Both the position numbers and the translations under genes were made by a program. Of a DNA stretch of 64,000 nucleotides, positions 42,201 to 49,887 are shown piece after piece (the stretch's first letter is position 1; each line of letters opens with the position of its first letter). The DNA is from ZC4RG20 sp963702105 (GTDB lineage Bacteria > Pseudomonadota > Gammaproteobacteria > Steroidobacterales > Rariloculaceae): the NCBI GenBank assembly GCA_963702105.1, contig OY969712.1, positions 930,001-994,000 of the forward strand, written 5' to 3'. Under the pieces are notes generated by a model. That model searched no databases and had not been told where the DNA came from. It worked only from the letters and a program-made list of their open reading frames with translations.

Positions 42201-42389
42201 CACCGTCGGCATCATGCGGGCCGCCGGCTCCTCGCCTGCATCGGCGATGACCTTGACGATCGGGAAGGTAACGGAAGGGAAAATCGAGGAGGGCAAGCGC
42301 GCAAGCGAATAGATGCCGGCCACGGACAGCAGCAGCAGCAGACCGAAGATCGCATGCGGCCGCTGCCGCATTTTGTCGAGAAAATTCAT
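39252..42389 (-). CDS. RND-family efflux pump permease
   Basis: This 1045-residue protein matches AcrB/CzcA-type pumps in length and layout: helix 1 at the N-terminus (AIFGLLLLLSVAGIYSLARL), periplasmic PN/PC subdomains, helices 2-6, a second periplasmic loop and helices 8-12. The proton relay in helix 4 reads ALGLIADDAIVVVED with two Asp, as in multidrug (HAE) or related pumps rather than typical HME copper pumps. In helix 10-11 the usual KN pair is replaced by EN (VGMVAENAMFVINEARHALR). It lies 81 bp after the adaptor gene, with its own copy of the proposed regulator site (42437-42455) in the gap. The substrate, metal or organic, is open. Confidence 0.93.
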   Translation of the reverse strand: MNFLDKMRQRPHAIFGLLLLLSVAGIYSLARLPSSIFPSVTFPIVKVIADAGEEPAARMMPTVTRTLEEAIRRVPGVTVVRSITSRGSTEISAEFRWGTDMQVALERVQGETQRIQPDLPADTHVDVEWMNTAIFPILGYALTSDTESQAQLLDFALYTLKPALLGIDGVSQIQVQGGRQREFQIRLDSQALQGRGLSAADVVDAIKANNDVLSAGLTERNHELYLALTTGRVHDLGALSKISVPVRQGPPATLADLAKLSVADEVSFIRTTADGKPAVLVNVIRQPSANTVTIADDVRQLFKDQPNLLPSGANWTPFYDQARFVSNSVNGTEDAVLVGVVLAALVLYGFLWSWRTTLVAAATIPVTVAIVGLLLGATGQTVNLMTLAGIAAALGLIADDAIVVVEDIERHRDDGHADPAGASIRKLLPALIGSSLSTVIIFLPFALLPGITGAFFKPLALTMALSLTVSFFVAAMAAPAAIVALEKIGRGRRAERGHGAALERAESEAVTKREKPKGFSGRLTAALGTGYGRLAGLFVDHGSVAIIGLIGLIVAAWLLYGRIGTDFLPAMDEGSIILDYWTPPGTSLSDTNKMLNEAEKVIMSVPGVESYSRRTGTQLGFFITEPNRGDYVINLKPRSERRPVDDIIDELRSRIDAVEPAINTDFGQLIEDNLGDLTGGEPQPIDIKIYGSNTALLEQKAKQIAKIAEDTRGVEDTFDGITIAGPALNVRVNPEAAARYGLTTAQVNAQVAPALIGTVVDQIRVGDRMYDVRVLEPSASELGDLRIRAGSALLPLHDVASIGTGVPETEIDRENLNTYVGVTARLSGRDLGSTVAEIRDRINREVALGPGMSIKFGGQYQQQQQSFQDLLYVLIAALVLVSLVVLFAFDDWRAPIVTSLCAIAVLPGALGLLLILGKTLNVSSYVGAIMMVGMVAENAMFVINEARHALREGVGVREAWHLASMRRLRPVAMTIFATGFALLPLALAVGAGSQLMQPLAIAVIGGFTLSGPIVLFLLPGLYRLLDPRGHLAGEALQSPNEQGST

Positions 42390-42436
42390 AGCGCTAGGTC
42401 AACTCGGCCGTGGACGAAGCCGATTCTATTCTCGGG

Positions 42437-42455
42437 GACCTGACAGCAGGTTAAT
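42437..42455 (-). promoter_or_regulatory. Proposed response-regulator site B (upstream of RND gene)
   Basis: Read on the minus strand: ATTAACCTGCTGTCAGGTC, 48-66 bp upstream of the RND start codon. It shares TTA, C6 and TGTCAGGT with the other sites. Confidence 0.6.
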
Positions 42456-42470
42456 GGGGCTCGGCACACT

Positions 42471-43577
42471 TCACTGCCCCCCGTCGACCTGGACTTTCGC
42501 ACCTTCCGGGAGCCCGACTTGACCATCGACGATGACGCGTGCGTTGCCGGCAATTGCCGGCTTGACGATTTCGACCGAGTCTCCGTCGGTCACCCCGGTG
42601 GTCACGTCGAGCCAATGGGCCTTGCCGTCGCCGTCCACTACGGCGACACGCGATACGCCCGTCACGTCATCCGTCAGCACGGCCGCTCGAGGTACGACCG
42701 TGGCATCTGCGTGGCGCGCCGTGACGATGCGCGCCGTGCCGAACAGGCCGAGCCCGAGCGCGGGCCGGGCGGACGAGAAGTCGAGACGCACCGGTGCGCT
42801 GAAGTTCTCGGTCGAGGCGAGCGGCAGGACGCCATGCACGACGGCGGGGATGGGTTTCGCGGAGACGGCCGGGAGGCTCACCGAGGCCTGCTGGCCCGGC
42901 TTCACGCCGTCCACGGCACTCTGCGGGACCTCCGCCCTGAAGAAGACGCTGTCGGTTTCGGCCAGGGTGACGAGCACTTCGCCCTCGTCGACGTAATCGC
43001 CTGCCTCGGCAGAATGCGAGAGCACGACGCCATCCGCGGGCGCCCGCAGCGACTGGCGGACGAGATCGCGCTTGGCGAGCTCGACGGCGCGTTCGGCGTC
43101 GGCCTTGTCGGCCGTCGTGCGTGCGGCGGCGAGCATCTGCCGGGCGCCGTCGAGGGCCGCCTGGCTGTCCTTGGAGACGACCACGGCCATGACCTGGCCC
43201 TTTTTGATGGCGTCGCCGTCGGCGACGCGCAGGGCGATGAGGCGGCTCGCGTACGGTGCGCGCACACGGCCTTGCCGCAGCGCTTCGGTTCGCCCGGAAG
43301 CCTTGACGGCGACGTCGACGTTCTCGTGCCGGACGGGAGCGATTTCGACCGGGACGCCGACCGGCGTCGGCGCCTGCTCAGGCGCCGCCGGCTCGGCGGC
43401 CGCGGCCTCGGGGCCCGTGCCGACCGAGGTCGCGTCGCGACCACAGCCGCTGAGCACGGCGGAGCCGGCAAACAGCGCGGCGACCAATACGGTGACGCTC
43501 GAGCTTCGGGCGCGGCGCCTCGGCAATGGGTGTGCGGGTATCGCCGCACGCCCGCGGCTCTTCCACGATTCGTTCAC
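42471..43577 (-). CDS. RND efflux periplasmic adaptor (MFP) lipoprotein
   Basis: This 368-residue membrane fusion protein starts with GTG overlapping the TolC stop (GTGA). An N-terminal lipoprotein signal (LVAALFAGSAVLSGC, lipobox LSGC) is followed by the lipoyl half-motif APYASRLIALRVADGDAIKK, a helical hairpin (~110-180), the second lipoyl half RAPADGVVLSHSAEAGDYVD, and beta-barrel plus membrane-proximal parts (VPRAAVLTDDVTGVSRVAVV). It connects the RND pump with the outer-membrane channel encoded just upstream. Confidence 0.92.
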   Translation of the reverse strand: MNESWKSRGRAAIPAHPLPRRRARSSSVTVLVAALFAGSAVLSGCGRDATSVGTGPEAAAAEPAAPEQAPTPVGVPVEIAPVRHENVDVAVKASGRTEALRQGRVRAPYASRLIALRVADGDAIKKGQVMAVVVSKDSQAALDGARQMLAAARTTADKADAERAVELAKRDLVRQSLRAPADGVVLSHSAEAGDYVDEGEVLVTLAETDSVFFRAEVPQSAVDGVKPGQQASVSLPAVSAKPIPAVVHGVLPLASTENFSAPVRLDFSSARPALGLGLFGTARIVTARHADATVVPRAAVLTDDVTGVSRVAVVDGDGKAHWLDVTTGVTDGDSVEIVKPAIAGNARVIVDGQVGLPEGAKVQVDGGQ

Positions 43578-44977
43578 GGGGCCCCCCAGCGGTAAAGATC
43601 TGCTTGTGCCACTCGATAGCTGTAGACCACGTCGAGCAGCGATTGGTTTGTGGTGATCCAGGCATCGTAGGCATCGAGCACGCCGAGCGCCGTGCCCTGG
43701 CCGCCGCGGTACAGACTCTCGGCCTGCAGATACGCATCGCGCGCGGCTGCCGCGGCGGCTAGGCGCTGCTGATACTCGTCGAAGAGGTCCGCAAGATCCG
43801 TAGCGGCCTGAGTGAAGGCCAGCTGCGCTTGCCTGCGGACGAGCACGCTTTGGGCGCGCGCCTGGCCCAGTGCCGCCTCGGCCTCCGCTATACGACCTTC
43901 ATAGACGCCCTTGTCCCAGAACGGCCGCGAAAAGTTCAGTGTGACCTCGGCGCCCGAGCCCGTCCCGTTGTTCATGAGCGCCACGTCGGAGCCCAGTACC
44001 GGCTGTGAGCCCACGTCGGCATCGAGCGTGACGTGGAATTTTCGGCCGGCGCGTGCCACTCGAACGCCGGCCTCGCCGGCGCGGATATCCGCTTCGGTCT
44101 GTGCCACGTCCGGCGTCGCGAGCCACGGCGCGTCGGCCGCTTTCGACGACGGGGTCGGCGCCGGCAGCGGCGCGAGCGTCAGGGGCGTTTCGGGTGCCCG
44201 GCCCATGAGCTCGTTGAGCGTCAACAGACCTTCGTGCCGATCGCGTTCGGCGGCGGCCACGTCGGCCTGCGCGCTCGCGACCCGCTGCCGCGTGCGGAGC
44301 ACGTCGGCGCCCACCCCTTGGCCGGCGGCCTGCCGGGATTGGACTACGGAGAGATACGTCTGCAGCCGTTCGATGGCCCGGCCGCGGAACCGGAGGGCCG
44401 ACTCCGCGCGCAGCACCTGGTCGTAGGCCAAGCGCACCGAGTGATCCACTTCCCGCGTTGACACGCGGTAGCCCGCCATGGAGGAGCTCGCCTCGGCTTC
44501 GCGCTGTGCGAGCCCGGCGCGCAGCTCCCCGCCGTCGTAGATGGGTGTCTGTACCAGCACGCGGGCGAGTGCGTCGCTGCTCGCATAGGATTGGGGTGCG
44601 CCACCATGGATGTCGCCGTCGACCGAGAGCTGCGGATAGAGCTGGCCCCGGGCGACCCGTGCGCGGGCCAGCGCCTGGCGCACTTTGTAGTTTGCGACGG
44701 GCAACTGGGCGTTGTTGCGTCGCGCCTGGCTCAGTGCCTCGTCGAGCGTGATCGAGCCCGGCTCTCGTGCCGTCTTGTCCTCCACGGCTCGAGTCGTGCC
44801 GAGGGCCGGCTGCGGCCCCTTCTGCGCCGCCTTCTGAACGACCTGTGCGTTCGCATCGCCGTCCGAGTCGTTGCCCGCCGCCGCTCCGGGTTGCTGCGCA
44901 AGAGACGTGGCTCCTGTGCCGAAGGCGGCCAGAAGCGTCAACGTTCGCGTCGCAATGAGGATTCCGCGCAATCTCAT
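43574..44977 (-). CDS. TolC-family outer membrane efflux channel
   Basis: This 467-residue protein starts at 44977, overlapping the histidine kinase stop by 4 bp. Signal peptide RTLTLLAAFGTGATSLAQQ; a ~65-residue polar linker follows. The body is the internally repeated TolC fold: SITLDEALSQARRNNAQLPV at the start of repeat 1 and long helices (QVLRAESALRFRGRAIERLQ; SVLVRRQAQLAFTQAATDLA). TolC proteins form the trimeric exit duct for tripartite pumps. Gene order kinase-TolC-MFP-RND supports one operon. Confidence 0.92.
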   Translation of the reverse strand: MRLRGILIATRTLTLLAAFGTGATSLAQQPGAAAGNDSDGDANAQVVQKAAQKGPQPALGTTRAVEDKTAREPGSITLDEALSQARRNNAQLPVANYKVRQALARARVARGQLYPQLSVDGDIHGGAPQSYASSDALARVLVQTPIYDGGELRAGLAQREAEASSSMAGYRVSTREVDHSVRLAYDQVLRAESALRFRGRAIERLQTYLSVVQSRQAAGQGVGADVLRTRQRVASAQADVAAAERDRHEGLLTLNELMGRAPETPLTLAPLPAPTPSSKAADAPWLATPDVAQTEADIRAGEAGVRVARAGRKFHVTLDADVGSQPVLGSDVALMNNGTGSGAEVTLNFSRPFWDKGVYEGRIAEAEAALGQARAQSVLVRRQAQLAFTQAATDLADLFDEYQQRLAAAAAARDAYLQAESLYRGGQGTALGVLDAYDAWITTNQSLLDVVYSYRVAQADLYRWGAP

Positions 44978-46242
44978 GAATTCTCCGCTAGTGGAAAGGA
45001 CACTAGGACCGTGGTGCCGCGTCCGGGAGCCGAATCGATGGAAATCGTGGCGTGGTGGACCTGAGCGATCCAACGCGCAATCGAGAGCCCGAGGCCCGCG
45101 CCGCCGGCGCGCCCGTGCGAGGTGTCGCCGCGATAGAAGCGGTCGAACACGCGCGGCAGCTGCTCCGCCTCGATGCCGGGGCCCGAGTCCTGCACGGAGA
45201 CGAAGGCGCGCCCGTCGCGGCGCTGGACGGCCGCATTGACGCGGCCCCCCACGGAGGAGAATTTGACCGCGTTGTCGAACAGTATCACGAGCAGCTGGCG
45301 CAGAAGCTCCCGGTCGCCATGTACCGGCGCCTCGTCGAGCGCGGTGACGTCGAGCGTTACGTCCTTGCCGGGGCCGAGGGCACGCGCGTTGCTCGTCACG
45401 TCGAGCAGCAAATCGTCGAGATACAGCGACTCGAGCCGCACCGGCCAGGCGCCCGCATCAGCGCGGGCGATCGTGAGCAGGTTCTCGAGAATGCCTCCGA
45501 GCCGCTCGGCCTCGGAGTGGATCGCCCCCAAGATTTCGAGATACTCTGCGCCGCCGCGGGGCTGACGCAGCGCGACCTCGGCGTGACCTCTTACCACCGC
45601 GACCGGTGTTCTGAGCTCGTGCGCAGCGTCCGCCATGAATCCGCGCATGCTCTGGAACGCGTCCCGGACCGGCTCGGTGGAGCGGCGCGCGAGCAGCCAG
45701 CCGCCGACGCCGACGAGCCCCAGGGCGAGCACCGCCGACAGGCCGAAGGCGACCAGGAGACCGGGATACTCGCGGTCGATCTCGACGACGTCGGCGGTCG
45801 TGACCCCGACATAGTTGCGGCCGTCCGTGAGCGTAAACCGCCGCGCATAACCTCGCCAAGTTCCGTCGTTTCCAGCCTCGTGCTCGACGAGCCGATCGCC
45901 TTCTACGAGCGCCTTCGCTGCGAGCTCACTGATCCAGGCCGGCGCGGCAGCGGGATGCAGCAGACGCCCCGTATCGTCGAAGAGGTAAAGGCGGCGATCG
46001 GGGATGCGCAGCTCGTCGAGCGCGTCGACGCGGTGGGCGTCTGGCGGGCCCTCCCGGATGCGGATCTCGGCGGCGCGCTGCAGCTCCTCGCCGGCGTCGG
46101 CGAGCGACTCGTCCAGGCGTGCCGAGATCTGTCGGGTCAGTACGTAGAACAGGGCGCCGCCGAACACGGCGAGCACGAGCGCGAACACGCCGACGTACCA
46201 CGCCGTAAGCCGAACCCGGAGGCGTTGGAGCTCTTCGATCAC
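44974..46242 (-). CDS. Sensor histidine kinase
   Basis: This 422-residue kinase starts with GTG overlapping the regulator stop (GTGA). Two membrane helices (WYVGVFALVLAVFGGALFYV at 15-34; LVAFGLSAVLALGLVGVGGW at 163-182) flank a ~130-residue periplasmic sensor domain. The HisKA motif is AAHELRTP with phospho-acceptor H208; HATPase_c has N-box LFDNAVKFS (N324), DSGPGIE and GLGLSIA boxes. It pairs with the adjacent OmpR-type regulator. The HAMP linker is short or absent. The signal is probably the substrate of the pump or an envelope stress. Confidence 0.94.
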   Translation of the reverse strand: MIEELQRLRVRLTAWYVGVFALVLAVFGGALFYVLTRQISARLDESLADAGEELQRAAEIRIREGPPDAHRVDALDELRIPDRRLYLFDDTGRLLHPAAAPAWISELAAKALVEGDRLVEHEAGNDGTWRGYARRFTLTDGRNYVGVTTADVVEIDREYPGLLVAFGLSAVLALGLVGVGGWLLARRSTEPVRDAFQSMRGFMADAAHELRTPVAVVRGHAEVALRQPRGGAEYLEILGAIHSEAERLGGILENLLTIARADAGAWPVRLESLYLDDLLLDVTSNARALGPGKDVTLDVTALDEAPVHGDRELLRQLLVILFDNAVKFSSVGGRVNAAVQRRDGRAFVSVQDSGPGIEAEQLPRVFDRFYRGDTSHGRAGGAGLGLSIARWIAQVHHATISIDSAPGRGTTVLVSFPLAENS

Positions 46243-46907
46243 AGGCCGAAGCGGTAACCCGCGCCGCGCACGGTATGGATGAGCCGCGGGGAATGATGGT
46301 CCTCGATCTTGCGCCTGAGCCGCCCGATCAGGACTTCGAGCACGTTCGAGAACGGATCGTGGTTATCGTCCCAGACGTAGGCCGAGATGCTCGCGCGGTC
46401 GATGACGGCATCGTGATGCCGCACGAAGAATTCGAGCAGCTCCCACTCCTTGGCCGTGAGCCGGATCTGGCGCCCCGCGCGCGTCACACGGCGACTGCGC
46501 AGATCGACGTGCAGGTCCTCCAGGTCAAACGCACCTTCCGGGGCGCCGACGGACCGTCGCGCCAGGACGCGCACGCGGGCCAGGAGCTCGCGAAAGGCGA
46601 AGGGCTTGGTCAGGTAGTCGTCGGCGCCGCCCTCGAGCCCTTTGACCCGATGGTCCACCGCCGCGAGCGCCGTGAGCATGAGGACCGGCGTCGCCACTCC
46701 CTTGTCGCGGATGACTCTGCAAAGATCGAAGCCGCTGCCGCCGGGAAGCATGACATCGAGCACGATCACGTCGAACCCTTCGGATTGCGCCTGGAAGCGC
46801 CCCGTCTCGAAATCGCCGGCCGCCGTCACATGGATGCCCTCGTCGCCGAAGCCGCGCTTCAGCAGGTTCACGAGCTCGCGGTCGTCCTCGATGAGCAGAA
46901 GGTGCAT
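46239..46907 (-). CDS. OmpR/PhoB-family response regulator
   Basis: This 222-residue regulator has a receiver domain with acidic pair EDD at 7-9, phospho-acceptor D51 (VIVLDVMLPG) and K101 (YLTKPF), and a C-terminal winged helix (LTAKEWELLEFFVRH ... VLEVLIGRLRRKIEDHHSPR ... IHTVRGAGYRFGL). It is the first gene of the minus-strand operon regulator-kinase-TolC-MFP. Two inverted copies of the proposed binding motif lie in the 270-bp region between it and the divergent gene at 47178, which fits autoregulation. Confidence 0.95.
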   Translation of the reverse strand: MHLLLIEDDRELVNLLKRGFGDEGIHVTAAGDFETGRFQAQSEGFDVIVLDVMLPGGSGFDLCRVIRDKGVATPVLMLTALAAVDHRVKGLEGGADDYLTKPFAFRELLARVRVLARRSVGAPEGAFDLEDLHVDLRSRRVTRAGRQIRLTAKEWELLEFFVRHHDAVIDRASISAYVWDDNHDPFSNVLEVLIGRLRRKIEDHHSPRLIHTVRGAGYRFGL

Positions 46908-47005
46908 GATCCTCGGTATCGATTCACGGCCATTCCCGGGACGTCCAGGAAGTCCGGAGCTCCTCTTGTCCCCGGATGGGCCATATAAGGGATTCTATCG
47001 GCTTC

Positions 47006-47024
47006 TACCTGACACTACGCTAAC
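47006..47024 (-). promoter_or_regulatory. Proposed response-regulator site C (upstream of the regulator gene)
   Basis: Minus strand: GTTAGCGTAGTGTCAGGTA, 99-117 bp upstream of the regulator start. Confidence 0.6.
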
Positions 47025-47046
47025 TCTCATATCCGCCGAGCCGGTT

Positions 47047-47065
47047 GTTATCCCTGTGTCAGGTT
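47047..47065 (+). promoter_or_regulatory. Proposed response-regulator site D (upstream of the YncE-like gene)
   Basis: Plus strand: GTTATCCCTGTGTCAGGTT, 113-131 bp upstream of the start at 47178. It is inverted relative to site C and thus keeps the same orientation to its own gene. Confidence 0.6.
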
Positions 47066-47177
47066 CGCCGGCTTATCATGAGCGGTGTCGCACCCCGGCC
47101 TGCATCGCCGCGCTCACGGACGCCCGTGCCGGAGTGACGCTGACGAACAAGAACGCCCATTCTCCGAGGAGTGCCCG

Positions 47178-48209
47178 ATGAACAAGAAGATCCATGGGCT
47201 GGCCGCGGCCGCCGCGGTGCTCGCGCTCGCACAGGCCGGGCCGGCCGGCGCCCAAACGTACCACGTCACCCACACTTACAAGCTCGGCGGCGAAGGCTTT
47301 TGGGATTACCTCAATCTCGACGAGACCACGAACCGTCTATTCATCGGCCGCAATGACCGCATCATGGTCGTGGACCCGGCGAACGGTAAGGTCCTCGGCC
47401 ACGTACCGGGCCTCATGCGCGCCCACGGCGTCGCGTTCGACCACGCGAGCGGGCGCGGCTTCGCAACGTCAGGCGGCGACGCGACCGTAGTCATGTTCGA
47501 CCTCAAGTCGCTAAAGCCGATCGGCAGCATCAAGGTTGACGAGGATGACGATGCCGTCCTGCACGATCCGGCCACGGGCCACATTTTCACGTTCAACGGC
47601 GACGCCCACACGGCCAGCGACATCGACCCATCCACGGGCAAGCTGGTCGGCACGATCGATCTCGGGGCCAAGCCAGAGTTCGGCGTCTCGGACGGGCAGG
47701 GCAAGCTCTACGTGAACCTCGAAAGCACCTCGCAGATCGCCGAGATCGACGCTTCCGCCATGAAGGTCACGCGGAAGTGGGCGCTTGCGCCCTGCGATTC
47801 ACCGAGCGGCCTCGCGATCGATGCGGCGCACCACGTCCTGTTCAGCGTCTGCCGCAACGGCATGATGGCGATGTCGGACGCCGAGAGCGGCAAGGTCGTC
47901 GCACACGTGCCCATCGGGCTCGGCCCCGATGCGGCCCGCTTCGATCCGGGCACGCAGCTGGCGTTCGCCTCGACGGGCGGCGACGGCGCCATCACGGTCG
48001 TGCAGGAGGACAGCCCCGGGAAGTTTCACGTTGTGCAGACGGTGAAAACCGCGCCGGGGGCCCGGACGATGGAGCTCGACCCGAAGACGCACCGGCTCTA
48101 CACGGTCACGGCCGAGTTCAAGCCGCAGGCCGCGCAGGCGCAGGGCCAGCGTCGGCGCCGGCCGGAGCTCGTCCCAGGCAGCTTCAAGCTGATCGTCCTC
48201 GAGAAATAG
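47178..48209 (+). CDS. Exported YncE-like beta-propeller protein
   Basis: This 343-residue protein has a signal peptide (GLAAAAAVLALAQAGPAGA). The mature chain has seven-fold blade-like repeats with the YncE pattern: TNRLFIGRNDRIMVVDPANG, RGFATSGGDATVVMFDLKSL, TGHIFTFNGDAHTASDIDPS, GKLYVNLESTSQIAEIDASA, and HHVLFSVCRNGMMAMSDAES. Such propellers (YVTN repeat family) are periplasmic and are often metal- or stress-induced. It diverges from the response-regulator gene with a shared intergenic region holding site D. A strong hairpin terminator follows the stop. Confidence 0.9.
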   Translation: MNKKIHGLAAAAAVLALAQAGPAGAQTYHVTHTYKLGGEGFWDYLNLDETTNRLFIGRNDRIMVVDPANGKVLGHVPGLMRAHGVAFDHASGRGFATSGGDATVVMFDLKSLKPIGSIKVDEDDDAVLHDPATGHIFTFNGDAHTASDIDPSTGKLVGTIDLGAKPEFGVSDGQGKLYVNLESTSQIAEIDASAMKVTRKWALAPCDSPSGLAIDAAHHVLFSVCRNGMMAMSDAESGKVVAHVPIGLGPDAARFDPGTQLAFASTGGDGAITVVQEDSPGKFHVVQTVKTAPGARTMELDPKTHRLYTVTAEFKPQAAQAQGQRRRRPELVPGSFKLIVLEK

Positions 48210-48224
48210 CTCGAGAAGTAGCGA

Positions 48225-48265
48225 ACGCGGCCGATAGGCGGCGTGGTCCCGCCTGTCGGCCGCGT
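48225..48265 (+). terminator. Hairpin terminator after the YncE-like gene
   Basis: Arms ACGCGGCCGATAGGCG and CGCCTGTCGGCCGCGT pair over 16 bp with one mismatch, 16 bp downstream of the stop codon. No long T-run follows. Confidence 0.65.
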
Positions 48266-48754
48266 GCACGAGGTTGTGGCAGCACGCTTGCGGCCGCGCA
48301 AAGGATTCGCAGCGTGAACGTTGGCACGCGAAATGGCGCCGACGCTCGGGCGTGAGACGCCTAAGCTCCGGGCTTTCGAGCCTAGGGGCGTCGGCGCGAC
48401 GCGTTTAGGAGATCGTCAGCGAAACCGATTTGGCTGATCCCAAACGGCGCGCAGTGATACGCCAACGTTTGCAGACACTCTGAGGAGAGATTCTGCCGAC
48501 CAAGTTCTGTCACGGCGCAACCACGATTTCGTCCGTAATGAAATAGACGCCGACGCGGAGCCGGACGGTCGGGCCGGACTTATCGGCGACGCCGGGCAGG
48601 CGACTGCGGTTATCTCCTATCGAAAGCGGACACGCGGCCGGACGTATGGTAGCTTCTCGGGGATTTCCGCTGTCGACCCAACGAGGACATACGGATGTCG
48701 GTGGCTGTGTCTAATCGGTAATCCCCAGCTCGGGTGTCAGTTAGAGGACGGATT
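48266..48754. other. Non-coding region with a long imperfect hairpin
   Basis: About 490 bp without a supported gene. At 48336-48397, outer arms GCGCCGACGC/GCGTCGGCGC enclose inner arms CGCCTAAGCTC and GAGCCTAGGGGCG, a 62-nt structured element. The rest is featureless by eye; the promoter of the gene at 48755 must lie near 48700. Confidence 0.5.
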
Positions 48755-49624
48755 GTGGGCGTCAGCCAGCTTGGATACCTCGTCTTCAACGTCTCCGATA
48801 TCGAAGCCTGGCGCGATCTCGCCACCAGGGTCATCGGCGCGGAAGAGCGTCACGACTCAAACTCCCAGAGTCTTAAGCTACGCTTCGACGAGCAACATCA
48901 CCGGATCACGCTGTGCCCGGCTCAGAATGATTCGATCGTGGCGATTGGCTGGGAAGTCTCCTCTTTGAGCGAGTTGGAAGCTGTACGCGGAAAGGTCATT
49001 GAGTATGGATTCGCCGTCACCGAAGGCACGGGCGACGAACTCGCTGATCGCAAGGTCAAGTCCATGTTCCGCTTCCACGACCTGGACGGGTTCCCCCTGG
49101 AAATCTATTACGGCCCCTGGATTGATCAAACACCGTTCTGCCCATCGCGGCCTATGTCGGGGTTTAACTGTGGAGCTCTCGGCATTGGGCACGCCGTGCT
49201 GGTGAGCAAGGACGCAGAGCAGTCCGCGCGCTTTTACCAGGACGTTCTGGGCTTCTTGGTGACCGACTACATCATCTCGGACGAACTGGATGCGACATTT
49301 CTGCATTGCAACCCGCGCCACCACAGCCTCGCCCTGATGAATGAATGCTACGGGATGAAGAGTGGCGAGATGAATCACTTCATGCTTGAGACACTGGCTC
49401 TGGATGACGTCGGCCGCGCCTACGACATCGTGCGTAGTCGCAGGCTTCCGCTGGTTCTTCTGCTTGGTCAGCACTCGAACGACCGCATGACCTCCTTCTA
49501 CATGAAGACGCCTTCCGGATTTTCTATGGAATACGGTTGGGGCGGGCTGCTAGTGGACGATGCTGTGTGGCGGGTCAAGCACTACTCGACAACCAAGCTC
49601 TGGGGGCACGAATCCCCAGGCTAA
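48755..49624 (+). CDS. BphC-type extradiol ring-cleavage dioxygenase (VOC superfamily)
   Basis: GTG at 48755 with AGAGGA upstream gives MGVSQLGYLVFNVSD, the canonical beginning of 2,3-dihydroxybiphenyl dioxygenases. The 289-residue, two-domain length is typical. The iron ligands are in place: H146 (GIGHAVL), H208 (NHFMLE) and E259 (SMEYGWGG), numbers almost identical to those of biphenyl-pathway BphC. The active-site His/Tyr region (PRHHSLAL, TPSGFSMEYG) is also preserved. It should cleave a catechol-type ring meta to the hydroxyls with Fe(II) and oxygen; which catechol is not clear. No ring-hydroxylating partner is adjacent. Confidence 0.9.
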   Translation: MGVSQLGYLVFNVSDIEAWRDLATRVIGAEERHDSNSQSLKLRFDEQHHRITLCPAQNDSIVAIGWEVSSLSELEAVRGKVIEYGFAVTEGTGDELADRKVKSMFRFHDLDGFPLEIYYGPWIDQTPFCPSRPMSGFNCGALGIGHAVLVSKDAEQSARFYQDVLGFLVTDYIISDELDATFLHCNPRHHSLALMNECYGMKSGEMNHFMLETLALDDVGRAYDIVRSRRLPLVLLLGQHSNDRMTSFYMKTPSGFSMEYGWGGLLVDDAVWRVKHYSTTKLWGHESPG

Positions 49625-49887
49625 CCAGCCGCGAATCGATCGTCACGGCGACACGCTTTGCTAGAAAGAGCGTCTGGACGAGTGGCGCATGTCGGCCGCT
49701 CTCGGCCGAAAGCCGACCGTCAGTGAAGCATTAATGTGGCCTGCGGATGCCTGCAATCCTCGACGGAAAGGGCTGCTGGACCGGCGATGGAGCGGCACGA
49801 GCGGGCGGTTGGTTCCTTTCCGCAGGCGGCGACGAGCAGATTCGGCAAGCTACGCGCTCAACCAAGCGGCGTCGAGGTCGAACGAGT
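49625..49887. other. Intergenic region between convergent genes
   Basis: No gene recognised. Confidence 0.4.

Noticed and set aside
39252..42389. Assignment of the pump as CusA/CzcA heavy-metal type
   Set aside because: Helix 4 shows DD (HAE-like) and the methionine relay of CusA is not recognisable; the adaptor has no obvious metal-binding His/Met tail. Substrate left open.
45052..46257. 401-codon open frame on the plus strand
   Set aside because: Antisense to the histidine kinase; no domain-like sequence.
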